Source: Streptomyces canus (GTDB lineage Bacteria > Actinomycetota > Actinomycetes > Streptomycetales > Streptomycetaceae). Taken from it: a stretch of DNA of 64,000 nucleotides. The notes under the pieces were generated by a model that was not told the origin of the DNA, did not search any database, and was given only the letters and a program-made list of their open reading frames with translations. Each line of letters begins with the position of its first letter. The first letter of the stretch is position 1. Shown here in pieces: positions 54,868 to 62,629 of the stretch. The stretch is from contig NZ_JAUSYQ010000002.1 in NCBI RefSeq assembly GCF_030816965.1, positions 2,575,001 through 2,639,000 on the forward strand, read 5' to 3'. The position numbers were made by a program, and so were the translations under genes.

Positions 54868-55694
54868 GACCGCACCCGCTCACCTGGCTCTACGTCCCCG
54901 GCGACCGCCCGGAGACCGTCACCAAGGCCCTCGCCTCCGGCGCCGACGTCGTGGTCGTCGACCTGGAGGACGCGGTGGCCCCCGAGCGGAAGCGGTACGC
55001 CCGCGAGGCGACGGCCGAACGTCTCACCGACCCGCAGCCCATCCCGGTGCACGTCCGGGTGAACGCCCTGGACAACCCCCTGGCGGCAGCGGACCTGGCA
55101 GCGATCGCCGCCCTCCCGGGCATCTCCGGCCTGCGCCTGCCCAAGGTCACCGCCCCCGACCAGATCACCCACGTCGCGCAGACGACAGCCTGGGCCGAAG
55201 GAGGCGCCCCACCCCTGTACGCCCTCCTGGAGTCTGCCCTGGGCATCGAGCGCGCCCACGCCATCGCCACCGCCCACCCGGGTCTGCGCGGCATCGCCCT
55301 CGGTGAGGCAGACCTGCGAGCCGACCTCGGCGTACGACACGACAAGGGCCTGGACTGGTCCCGCTCGCGAGTGATCGTGGCGGCAAGAGCGGCGTCCCTC
55401 CCTCCCCCGCCCCAGTCGGTCCACCCCGACACCCGGGACCTGGAGGGCCTCGAAGCGTCCTGCGCCCACGGCCGTGCCCTGGGCTTCCTGGGCCGAGCAG
55501 CCATCCACCCCCGTCAACTCCCGGTGATCGAGCGCGTCTATCTCCCCACGGCGGAGGAAATCGAGCAGGCGGAGACGGTCCTCAAGGCAGCGGAAGCCCA
55601 CCGGGGGGCCCAGGCCCTCCCGAACGGCACCTTCATCGACGCGGCGGTGGTGACCCAGGCCCACCGCACGCTCTCCCTCGCCCACCGCCGCTGA
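54864..55694 (+). CDS. HpcH/HpaI aldolase / CitE-like CoA-ester lyase
   Basis: A 276-residue TIM-barrel enzyme of the CitE/malyl-CoA lyase family. Motifs: LYVPGDRPETVTKALASGADVVVVDLEDAV (Mg-binding Glu/Asp), PVHVRVNALDNP (Arg), RLPKVTAPDQI (Lys) and IALGEADLRADLG, with the C-terminal AIHPRQL. It should cleave or form a short beta-hydroxyacyl-CoA ester. GTG 54864 overlaps the CoA-transferase stop. It is the last gene of the operon; a strong bidirectional terminator follows. Confidence 0.88.
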   Translation: MRPHPLTWLYVPGDRPETVTKALASGADVVVVDLEDAVAPERKRYAREATAERLTDPQPIPVHVRVNALDNPLAAADLAAIAALPGISGLRLPKVTAPDQITHVAQTTAWAEGGAPPLYALLESALGIERAHAIATAHPGLRGIALGEADLRADLGVRHDKGLDWSRSRVIVAARAASLPPPPQSVHPDTRDLEGLEASCAHGRALGFLGRAAIHPRQLPVIERVYLPTAEEIEQAETVLKAAEAHRGAQALPNGTFIDAAVVTQAHRTLSLAHRR

Positions 55695-55702
55695 CAAACG
55701 CG

Positions 55703-55732
55703 GAGGGCGCCCCGACAACTCGGGGCGCCCTC
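55703..55732. terminator. Bidirectional terminator between the CitE-like gene and lgt
   Basis: A perfect 13-bp inverted repeat GAGGGCGCCCCGA (55703-55715) and TCGGGGCGCCCTC (55720-55732) with loop CAAC, placed between convergent genes. Confidence 0.85.
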
Positions 55733-55751
55733 GGCGACGTACAACCAGCTC

Positions 55752-56678
55752 TCAGGTCTTCTTCGCCGACTCGGCCTCGTCGGTCACCTCACGGGAGTCG
55801 GCCTCGGCCTTCTCGGCACCGTCGGCCTTCTCACCGTCTTCGGCCTCAGCGTCGGCGGCGTCGGCACCCGGCTCGACCACTTCCTCACGGCCGGGCCGCT
55901 TCTTCGCCGACAGCACGAAGTACGTCACCGCGAGCACGAACACGATGATCGCGGTCCAGACGTTGAGCCGGACCCCGAGGATGTGGTGGGCGTCGTCGAT
56001 GCGCATGTACTCGATCCAGCCGCGCCCCGTGCAGTACGCGGCGACGTACAGCGCGAAGGCCCGTCCGTGTCCCAGCGTGAACCGGCGGTCGGCCCAGATG
56101 ACGAGGAGCGCGACGCCGATGCACCACAGCGACTCGTACAGGAACGTCGGGTGGTAGTGGCCCGGCACCCGGCCGTCCGTGGAGGACGTGATGTTCAGGG
56201 CCCACGGCAGGTCGGTCGGCTTGCCGTACAGCTCCTGGTTGAACCAGTTGCCCCAGCGGCCGATCGCCTGCGCGAGGGCGATACCGGGGGCGAGGGCGTC
56301 GGCCCAGGCGGGCAGCGGGATTCCCCGGCGCCGGCAGCCGATCCACGCGCCCACCGCGCCGAGCGCGATCGCACCCCAGATGCCGAGGCCGCCCTCCCAG
56401 ATCTTGAAGGCGTCCACCCAGTCACGGCCCTCGCTGAAGTACAGCTCGTAGTCCGTGATCACGTGGTAGAGGCGGCCGCCGAGGAGTCCGAACGGCACGG
56501 CCCAGACCGCGATGTCGGCCACCGTGCCGACCCGCCCGCCGCGGGCGATCCAGCGCTTGTTGCCGAGCCAGACGGCAACGAAGACACCGATGATGATGCA
56601 GAACGCATAGCCACGCAGCGGGATGGGACCGAGGTGAATCACCCCGCGCGACGGGCTGGGAATGTAGGCAAGTTCCAT
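55752..56678 (-). CDS. lgt: Prolipoprotein diacylglyceryl transferase
   Basis: A 308-residue membrane enzyme that transfers diacylglycerol from phosphatidylglycerol to the lipobox Cys of prolipoproteins. About seven helices; the Lgt signature GRWGNWFNQELYG (about residue 145) with the conserved Arg and Asn, and HPTFLYESLW. The C-terminus is a cytoplasmic Glu/Ala-rich tail of about 50 residues (DAADAEAEDGEKADGAEKAEAD), common in actinobacteria. ATG 56678 (MELAYIPSPSRG) is chosen over the in-frame 56714 because the Lgt domain starts there. Confidence 0.94.
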   Translation of the reverse strand: MELAYIPSPSRGVIHLGPIPLRGYAFCIIIGVFVAVWLGNKRWIARGGRVGTVADIAVWAVPFGLLGGRLYHVITDYELYFSEGRDWVDAFKIWEGGLGIWGAIALGAVGAWIGCRRRGIPLPAWADALAPGIALAQAIGRWGNWFNQELYGKPTDLPWALNITSSTDGRVPGHYHPTFLYESLWCIGVALLVIWADRRFTLGHGRAFALYVAAYCTGRGWIEYMRIDDAHHILGVRLNVWTAIIVFVLAVTYFVLSAKKRPGREEVVEPGADAADAEAEDGEKADGAEKAEADSREVTDEAESAKKT

Positions 56679-56793
56679 GGCAGGGTCGACGCTACCCTGC
56701 CGGGCCGGGCCCACGGCAGGCGGCCCGGCAACGGGTCCATAACAGGCGGGTGAGAGAACCCGCCCGCCGACTTACTCCCTGTCGGCCTTTCCT

Positions 56794-57549
56794 TCACCCC
56801 TTGGCAGCGGCCTCCACCTGCTGCTTCAGCTTCGCCGGCGTCATCGTCCGGTCCTGGTAGATGTTCTTGCCGTCGAGCAGCACGGTCGGAGTGCCGGAGA
56901 ATCCGCCGTTGCGGAAGGCGGCCGCGGACTTGTCCACCCAGGTGTTGTGGGTGCCCTTCTCGACACAGGTGCGGAAGGCGGCGGTGTCGAGCCCCTCGAC
57001 CTTCTTCGCCAGTTCGAGGAGTTTCCCGTTCTCGGCGTAGTCGTCGCTGGTCTCCTCGGGCTGGTTCTCGTAGAGCACGTCGTGGTACGCCGGGAACTTC
57101 CCGGCGTCCTGGGCGCAGGCCGCGGCATTGGCCGCGTTGCGGGAGCCGGTGCCGCCCATGTTGCCGTCGATGATCGTCGCCAGGTGGTACTCGACCTTGA
57201 GCTTGCCGGACCCGGTGAGCTCGTGGATCGTCGGGCGGTACGCCGCCTCGAAGGCCTTGCAGCCCGGGCAGCGGAAGTCTTCCCAGACGACGAGCGTCGA
57301 CGTCGCGCCCTCCTTGCCGACCGGGACGGCGAGGCTGTCCTGGCCGTTGGCCCCCGAGGGCGCCACGACCGGGCCCGAGGCCTTGTCCTTGCCGGAGTTC
57401 GCCGCGATGACGCCGATCACCGCCGCGAGGCCCAGGACGCACACCACGCTCGCGCCCACGATCAGCACCCGGCGCCGCTTCTCCGCGGTCTTCTGCTTCG
57501 CGCGCTCGTCCCGCCGCCAGCCGCTCCCGGGCGGTGCGCTTTCCCTCAC
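56794..57549 (-). CDS. DsbA-family membrane-anchored thioredoxin-like protein, probable N-terminal frameshift
   Basis: A 251-residue DsbA-like protein: a basic N-terminal segment, one membrane helix (RVLIVGASVVCVLGLAAVIGVIAANS, about residues 27-51), then an extracytoplasmic thioredoxin fold with DFRCPGCKAFE (CPGC active site, about residue 92) and the cis-Pro region GTPTVLLDG. It may oxidise or isomerise disulfides. The start is odd: the frame from GTG 57549 gives an unusual MRESAPPGSGWRRDERAK, whereas the other frame from GTG 57565 gives SEKNREGKRTARERLAAG, the N-terminus I expect for the family. One extra G near 57506-57510 would explain this. It follows the trp operon terminator. Confidence 0.8.
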   Translation of the reverse strand: MRESAPPGSGWRRDERAKQKTAEKRRRVLIVGASVVCVLGLAAVIGVIAANSGKDKASGPVVAPSGANGQDSLAVPVGKEGATSTLVVWEDFRCPGCKAFEAAYRPTIHELTGSGKLKVEYHLATIIDGNMGGTGSRNAANAAACAQDAGKFPAYHDVLYENQPEETSDDYAENGKLLELAKKVEGLDTAAFRTCVEKGTHNTWVDKSAAAFRNGGFSGTPTVLLDGKNIYQDRTMTPAKLKQQVEAAAKG

Positions 57550-57579
57550 GGTTCTTCTCGCTCACACCCGCAGAACGAA

Positions 57580-57606
57580 CCGGGGAGGCGCACCGCGCCT
57601 CCCCGG
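57580..57606 (-). terminator. Terminator of the trp operon, before the DsbA-like gene
   Basis: A perfect 12-bp inverted repeat CCGGGGAGGCGC (57580-57591) and GCGCCTCCCCGG (57595-57606) with a 3-nt loop. It lies between the trpA stop (57669) and the DsbA-like gene on the same strand, so it closes the trpCMBA transcript. Confidence 0.8.
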
Positions 57607-57668
57607 TCCCAGGACCACCCCTTCGGGTGACCGAATATCTCATTACGCGATGACGGTCCGCGGCTGGG

Positions 57669-58493
57669 TCACGCCTGTCGGCGCACACCCTTCGCCAGCT
57701 CGCCCGCGAGTGCGCGAACGCCCTCCACTCCGGCCTTGTCGTCCGGTGCGTCGAGCATCCGCTTCACGAAGGCCGAGCCGACGATCACGCCGTCGGCGAA
57801 GCCGGCCACCTCGGCGGCCTGCGCGGCGTTGGAGACACCGAGCCCGACGCAGACCGGCAGGTCGGCACCGGCACCGGCGACCCGGGTTCGTTCGACCAGG
57901 TCCTGGGCCTGCGCCCCGACCGACTCACGGGTACCGGTGACGCCCATCAGGGAGGCGGCGTAGACGAATCCGCTGCCGGCCGCGGTGATCTCGGCGAGCC
58001 GCGCGTCCTTGCTGCTGGGCGCGACCACGAAGACCGTGGCGAGCGCGTGCTTCTCGGCGTGCTCCCTCCACAGCGCCGACTCCTGCACCGGCAGGTCGGG
58101 CAGGATGCAGCCCGCGCCGCCCGCCTCGGCGAGCTCGGCCGTGAAGCGCTCGACGCCGTAGCGGTCGATGGGGTTCCAGTACGTCATCACGAGCACCGGC
58201 TTCCCGGTGGCCTCGTAGGTCTCCTTGACCGTCCGCATGACGTCCGCGATCTTGACGCCGCCGCGCAGGGCGATGTCGTCGGCGGTCTGGATGACGGGGC
58301 CGTCGAGGACGGGGTCGCTGTGCGGCAGCCCCACCTCGACGACGTCGGCACCGCCGTCGAACGCGGCCTTGATCGCCTCGATCCCGCCGTCCACGGTGGG
58401 GAACCCGGCCGGGAGGTAGGCGATGAGCGCGGCGCGGCCCTCGGCCTTGGCACCGGCGAGGGTGTCGGACAGCAGCTGAATGTTCCCGCTCAC
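57669..58493 (-). CDS. trpA: Tryptophan synthase alpha subunit
   Basis: A 274-residue TIM-barrel subunit that cleaves indole-3-glycerol phosphate. [16 protein letters not shown] is the family opening; catalytic Glu and Asp are in [19 protein letters not shown] (about residues 50-66). The phosphate site shows [30 protein letters not shown] 58493 overlaps the trpB stop (GTGA), so alpha and beta are co-translated. Confidence 0.97.
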   Translation of the reverse strand: MSGNIQLLSDTLAGAKAEGRAALIAYLPAGFPTVDGGIEAIKAAFDGGADVVEVGLPHSDPVLDGPVIQTADDIALRGGVKIADVMRTVKETYEATGKPVLVMTYWNPIDRYGVERFTAELAEAGGAGCILPDLPVQESALWREHAEKHALATVFVVAPSSKDARLAEITAAGSGFVYAASLMGVTGTRESVGAQAQDLVERTRVAGAGADLPVCVGLGVSNAAQAAEVAGFADGVIVGSAFVKRMLDAPDDKAGVEGVRALAGELAKGVRRQA

Positions 58494-59776
58494 TTGGCGT
58501 CCCCCTCGATCTCGGCGGTGTCGGCGTCCTGGTCGGCGGCGACCTGGGCGTCGGTGTCGTACAGGTCGAAGTAGCGAGCGGCGGTGTCCATGTCCTTGTC
58601 GCCGCGGCCGGACAGGTTGACGACGATCAGTCCGTCCTTGCCGAGCTCCTTGCCGACCTCCAGGGCACCGGCCAGCGCGTGGGCGCTCTCGATGGCCGGG
58701 ATGATGCCCTCGGTGCGCGAGAGCAGGCGCAGGGCCTGCATCGCCGCGTCGTCGGTGACCGCGCGGTACTCGCCGCGGCCGCTGTCCTTGAGGTAGGAGT
58801 GCTCGGGGCCGATGCCCGGGTAGTCCAGACCGGCCGAGATGGAGTACGGCTCGGTGATCTGGCCCTCCTCGTCCTGGAGGACGTAGGAGCGGGAGCCGTG
58901 CAGGATGCCGGGCTCGCCCGCGGTGAGGGTCGCCGCGTGTTCGCCGGTCTCCACACCGTGCCCGGCGGGCTCGCACCCGATGAGGCGTACGCCGGTGTCC
59001 GGGATGAAGGCGTGGAACAGACCGATGGCGTTCGAACCGCCGCCGACGCAGGCGATGGCCGCGTCGGGGAGACGGCCGGCGCGCTCCAGGAGCTGGCGGC
59101 GGGCCTCGACGCCGATCACGCGGTGGAAGTCGCGGACCATGGCCGGGAAGGGGTGCGGTCCGGCGACCGTGCCGAACAGGTAGTGCGTGTGGTCGACGTT
59201 GGCGACCCAGTCGCGGAAGGCCTCGTTGATCGCGTCCTTGAGCGTGCGGCTGCCGGACTTCACGGCGATGACCTCGGCGCCGAGCATGCGCATCCGGGCC
59301 ACGTTGAGGGCCTGGCGCTGGGTGTCGATCTCGCCCATGTAGATGGTGCATTCGAGACCGAACAGCGCGCAGGCGGTGGCCGTGGCGACGCCGTGCTGAC
59401 CGGCGCCCGTCTCCGCGATCACCCGGGTCTTGCCCATGCGCCGGGTGAGCAGGGCCTGACCGAGGACGTTGTTGATCTTGTGGGAGCCGGTGTGGTTGAG
59501 GTCTTCCCGCTTCAGGAAGATCCGGGCACCGCCCGCCTCCGCGGCGAAACGGGGGACCTCGGTGAGCGAACTCGGGCGGCCGGTGTAGTTGACCAGCAGG
59601 TCGTCGAGCTCACGGGCGAACTCGGGGTCGTGCTTGGCCTTGTCGTACTCGACGGCGACCTCGTCCACGGCGGCGACGAGGGCCTCCGGGATGAACTTGC
59701 CGCCGAACGCTCCGAAGTAGCCTTCGGAGCTGGGGATCTGGCCCTCGGGGTCGGGGATGAAGAACTCGCTGGGCAT
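58490..59776 (-). CDS. trpB: Tryptophan synthase beta subunit
   Basis: A 428-residue PLP enzyme joining indole and serine. [15 protein letters not shown] carries the Schiff-base Lys (about residue 99), [12 protein letters not shown] and [11 protein letters not shown] bind the substrate and PLP phosphate. The C-terminal ~20 residues are an acidic tail. ATG 59776 is preferred: GAGG lies 7 bp upstream. An in-frame GTG at 59788 would introduce a TTA codon at position 3 and is less likely. It lies 133 bp downstream of trpM, with a REP-like element in between. Confidence 0.96.
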   Translation of the reverse strand: MPSEFFIPDPEGQIPSSEGYFGAFGGKFIPEALVAAVDEVAVEYDKAKHDPEFARELDDLLVNYTGRPSSLTEVPRFAAEAGGARIFLKREDLNHTGSHKINNVLGQALLTRRMGKTRVIAETGAGQHGVATATACALFGLECTIYMGEIDTQRQALNVARMRMLGAEVIAVKSGSRTLKDAINEAFRDWVANVDHTHYLFGTVAGPHPFPAMVRDFHRVIGVEARRQLLERAGRLPDAAIACVGGGSNAIGLFHAFIPDTGVRLIGCEPAGHGVETGEHAATLTAGEPGILHGSRSYVLQDEEGQITEPYSISAGLDYPGIGPEHSYLKDSGRGEYRAVTDDAAMQALRLLSRTEGIIPAIESAHALAGALEVGKELGKDGLIVVNLSGRGDKDMDTAARYFDLYDTDAQVAADQDADTAEIEGDAK

Positions 59777-59857
59777 GCGTAACCTCACGGTGAGTTTGTG
59801 TGTGGATCACTAATCGCCGTGGGGGCGGGGTTTGTCCGACGACGAAAGGTCGTCCGT

Positions 59858-59911
59858 GGCTTGTCGCGCGCACGCGGCGGAGCCGCATGTTCAGAACTGC
59901 CCCGCGCCCCT
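59858..59911. repeat. REP-like element between trpM and trpB (copy 2)
   Basis: A 54-bp element with GGCTTGTCGCGC, the core GCGGCGGAGCCGCATGT and the end GCCCCGCGCCCCT, the same order as in 18518-18569. The 3' end overlaps the trpM stop codon, so the last bases of trpM are contributed by the element. A small GCGCCC-CTATA-GGGCGC hairpin includes the trpM stop. Confidence 0.75.
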
Positions 59912-60077
59912 ATAGGGCGCGCTGCCATCGACGGCCGTTCACCTGTCCAGGTTCGTCACCGATCACATACCGGACCCGACGACCGTGCACCCTGCGTGCG
60001 GGCGCGCGGCAACCACGGGGGCGGCAGCCGCGCGCGAGGCGGGCGTACCTGTCCGTGGTTGTCGTCGTGAGCGTCAT
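59910..60077 (-). CDS. trpM: Small basic protein TrpM
   Basis: A 55-residue reading frame between trpC and trpB, starting MTLTTTTTDRYARLARGC and ending GDEPGQVNGRRWQRAL. It is Arg-rich (about 14 Arg) with two Cys. It matches in position, size and N-terminus the streptomycete trpM gene, reported to modulate tryptophan synthesis and differentiation in S. coelicolor. It is 21 bp downstream of trpC. No strong Shine-Dalgarno sequence is visible upstream (CTAGGCTTGCCCCG). It has no recognised domain. Confidence 0.78.
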   Translation of the reverse strand: MTLTTTTTDRYARLARGCRPRGCRAPARRVHGRRVRYVIGDEPGQVNGRRWQRAL

Positions 60078-60098
60078 CGGGGCAAGCCTAGCGAAAGA

Positions 60099-60908
60099 TC
60101 AGCCGCGCCCGTGCCGGAGAGCCGGATGTTCGCCCGCCGCCACCAGGTCGGAGACGGCCGTCTTCGGGTCCTTGCCGGTGACCAGGGACTCGCCCACCAG
60201 GACCGCGTCGGCGCCGGCGTTGGCGTAGGCGATCAGGTCGTGCGGGCCGCGGACGCCGGACTCGGCGATCTTGACGAGGTGGGCGGGGATCTCGGGGGCG
60301 ACGCGCTCGAAGGTGCCGCGGTCGACCTCGAGGGTCTTGAGATTACGCGCGTTGACGCCGATGATCTTCGCGCCGGCGTCCACCGCGCGCTCGACCTCGT
60401 CCTCGTCGTGGACCTCGACGAGCGGGGTGAGCCCGATGGACTCGGCGCGCTCGATGAGCGACTCCAGGGCGGGCTGCTCCAGGGCCGCGACGATGAGCAG
60501 CACGAGGTCGGCGCCGTAGGCCCGGGCCTCCCAGAGCTGGTACGACGTGACGATGAAGTCCTTGCGCAGGACCGGGATGTCCACGCGCGCGCGGACGGCC
60601 TCCAGGTCGGCCAGCGAGCCGCCGAAGCGGCGTTGTTCGGTGAGGACGGAGATGACGGCCGCGCCGCCCGCCTCGTAGTCGGCGGCCAGGCCCGCAGGGT
60701 CGGCGATCGCGGCCAGCGCGCCCTTGGAGGGGCTGGAGCGCTTGACCTCGCAGATGACCTTGACGCCGTCGCCGCGCAGGGCGGCCACGCCGTCCTTGGC
60801 CGCGGGAGCCTTCGCCGCGCGCTCCTTGAGCTCGTCGAGGCTGACGCGCGCCTGCCGTTCCGCGAGGTCGGCACGGACTCCGTCGATGATCTCGTCGAGC
60901 ACACTCAC
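60099..60908 (-). CDS. trpC: Indole-3-glycerol-phosphate synthase
   Basis: A 269-residue TIM-barrel enzyme that closes the indole ring. [12 protein letters not shown] is the signature with the catalytic Lys, [21 protein letters not shown] the second motif, and [18 protein letters not shown] and VAESG-like [12 protein letters not shown] the phosphate site. GTG 60908 is preceded by GGAAGGGGG on its strand. An upstream frame extension to 61004 exists but has no family homology. Adjacent to trpM and upstream of trpB. Confidence 0.96.
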   Translation of the reverse strand: MSVLDEIIDGVRADLAERQARVSLDELKERAAKAPAAKDGVAALRGDGVKVICEVKRSSPSKGALAAIADPAGLAADYEAGGAAVISVLTEQRRFGGSLADLEAVRARVDIPVLRKDFIVTSYQLWEARAYGADLVLLIVAALEQPALESLIERAESIGLTPLVEVHDEDEVERAVDAGAKIIGVNARNLKTLEVDRGTFERVAPEIPAHLVKIAESGVRGPHDLIAYANAGADAVLVGESLVTGKDPKTAVSDLVAAGEHPALRHGRG

Positions 60909-61046
60909 GCGAGCGGCCCCCTTCCAGACGGTCGGCAGTTCCGGCGACTGATGAAAACAAGTGGTCACTGCGATGGTATCCGCAGGAGGGCTTAGGCCTC
61001 GCATCCGGTTGACGCCGGTCCCACTACCTGGACGTTCATCAGTTGA

Positions 61047-61475
61047 TCAAGGATGAAGCCAGCCACCGAACGGCAGGTTCCGGACAACCGTGAAGACCAG
61101 CAGCAATGTCCCCAGTGTCCACAGGTGCACCGGCCCGAGACCGAGCCGGAGCGGTCGGCCGCGCGCCGCACGGACCACCCAGACGGTCCACAGCACGGCG
61201 AAGCCCAGATAGCCCACAACAGCCATCGCATTGTCCTGGAAGGCGGCCAGGAAGTCACCGTGGATGAACGCGTGCGCACTGCGCAGACCGCCGCAGCCGG
61301 GGCAGTAGAGGCCGGTGATCTGGTACAGCGGGCAGACGGGATAGTGGCCGGGCTGGTTGGGGTCCACGGTCCCCACGTACGCGAAGGCCCCGGCGACGGC
61401 CGCCATGATTCCGCCCGGGACGGCGAGCCCGCTGAGTCGGGGTGCGCGCTGGGTGTCGGCGTTCACGCCTCGCAT
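61047..61475 (-). CDS. DUF2752 membrane protein
   Basis: A 142-residue membrane protein with about three hydrophobic helices and the DUF2752 signature CPLYQITGLYCPGCGGLRSAHAFIHGDFLAAF (paired Cys in CPGCGG). Function unknown in the family. It lies between the HGxxPAAW and trpC genes, the usual place in streptomycetes. ATG 61475 or GTG 61466 may be the start; ATG was chosen. Confidence 0.87.
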   Translation of the reverse strand: MRGVNADTQRAPRLSGLAVPGGIMAAVAGAFAYVGTVDPNQPGHYPVCPLYQITGLYCPGCGGLRSAHAFIHGDFLAAFQDNAMAVVGYLGFAVLWTVWVVRAARGRPLRLGLGPVHLWTLGTLLLVFTVVRNLPFGGWLHP

Positions 61476-61557
61476 TGTGCCCTGTAGGGCCCCGGCACGC
61501 GTGAGGGGCGGCCCCGGCGCTCCCGCCCGGCCGCCCCTCCACGAGGTTCTCCGCGTG

Positions 61558-61809
61558 TCAGCTCTTGGCCTCGGCCGTCTCACGCTGCTGCGAGGTGACG
61601 AGCGCCTTGTGGGCGTCCTTGGGCATGCCCATCCCCATCGCGCTCATGATCCAGCCGACGACACCACCGATGGCCACGATCGCCATACCGGCCCAGAAGC
61701 CCGCCGGCTGGGCCATCACCATGAAGGCGCCCGCGACGCAGAAACCGATGAAGGCGATAGTGACACCGGTCCAGGCGGCCGGGGTGTGACCGTGGCTGCT
61801 GCCCGCCAT
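61558..61809 (-). CDS. HGxxPAAW-motif small membrane protein
   Basis: An 83-residue protein with two membrane helices. The name-giving motif HGHTPAAWTGV lies at residues 6-16. It is a conserved actinobacterial protein of unknown function located in the trp region. ATG 61809 has AGGAGCAAGC upstream. Confidence 0.88.
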   Translation of the reverse strand: MAGSSHGHTPAAWTGVTIAFIGFCVAGAFMVMAQPAGFWAGMAIVAIGGVVGWIMSAMGMGMPKDAHKALVTSQQRETAEAKS

Positions 61810-61915
61810 TGCTTGCTCCTAGGTGCTGAAGTACGTGTCTGAGCCGGACGCTCGAAGTCATTGTCCCGTACGCGGGGGCACAAGGTGATCCGGGGTCGCG
61901 CTTTGCGGGCGACGG

Positions 61916-62548
61916 CTACGCCCCCGTCGGATCCTCTCCCCGGTCCAGGGCCTTCCAGATGTCCTCGGGCCGGTCGGGATCGACAACGGCCGCCTTACGA
62001 CGCACTCGGGGCGCCCCGTCCCGCTCGTACCGCCCGGACATCGCGGGCCACGACCGCCCGTAGCGCAGAGCGAGCAGCCCGGCGAGCAGGATCAGCGCAC
62101 CCCCCACCGCCGCGACGTACGGCCAGGCGGTGTGGGAGAGAGCGGCGACCGTCGCCGAGGTGTCGCCGGAGGCCTGGGCCGCCTGCTCGTCCAGCGCGGA
62201 CGAATCGCTCGCCCCGAACAGCGCCGCGGCGACGGTCCCCGCGCCGGAGAGCGCGAGCAGCGCGGCGACCAGGAGCCGCCCGGCCTTGCGGACGGCGAAG
62301 ACGGCGACGAGCGCGGCGAGGCCCACTATGGCCAGGGCGGCCGGGACGCCCGTGACGTCACTGCCCTTGGCGGTCAGGGGAAAGGCGCCGCCTGCCACGG
62401 TCGCGGTGCCCTCGGACCACCGCTGACGGGTGGCCAGCAGCGCCACGGCGGCGCCGAGCGCGCCGCTCAGCAGAGCGACGGCGAGGCTCAGACGTCCGGC
62501 CCTGGCGGGTCCGGCGGCTTCGGAACGGGGGTGCGGTACAGCAGTCAC
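61916..62548 (-). CDS. TIGR02234 Trp-operon-associated membrane protein
   Basis: A 210-residue protein with about four hydrophobic helices (VALLSGALGAAVALLA; ALAIVGLAALVAVFAV; LLVAALLALSGAGTVAAALFG; YVAAVGGALILLAGLLAL) and a cytoplasmic C-terminus with DPDRPEDIWKALDRGEDPT, a conserved ending of the family. It is commonly found next to trpE or trpC in actinobacteria; the function is unknown. GTG 62548 was chosen; the in-frame 62563 start is an alternative. Confidence 0.87.
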   Translation of the reverse strand: MTAVPHPRSEAAGPARAGRLSLAVALLSGALGAAVALLATRQRWSEGTATVAGGAFPLTAKGSDVTGVPAALAIVGLAALVAVFAVRKAGRLLVAALLALSGAGTVAAALFGASDSSALDEQAAQASGDTSATVAALSHTAWPYVAAVGGALILLAGLLALRYGRSWPAMSGRYERDGAPRVRRKAAVVDPDRPEDIWKALDRGEDPTGA

Positions 62549-62629
62549 GTACCCCACTATCACCCGAACCCCGGGCGAACGGGCACCCGGGGCTCCGTGA
62601 GAAGCGCCCCATTCCTCGGTGAAGGCCCC

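Noticed and set aside
60909..61046. Tryptophan attenuator or leader peptide before trpC
   Set aside because: No short frame with consecutive Trp codons and no paired terminator/antiterminator stems were seen in the gap.
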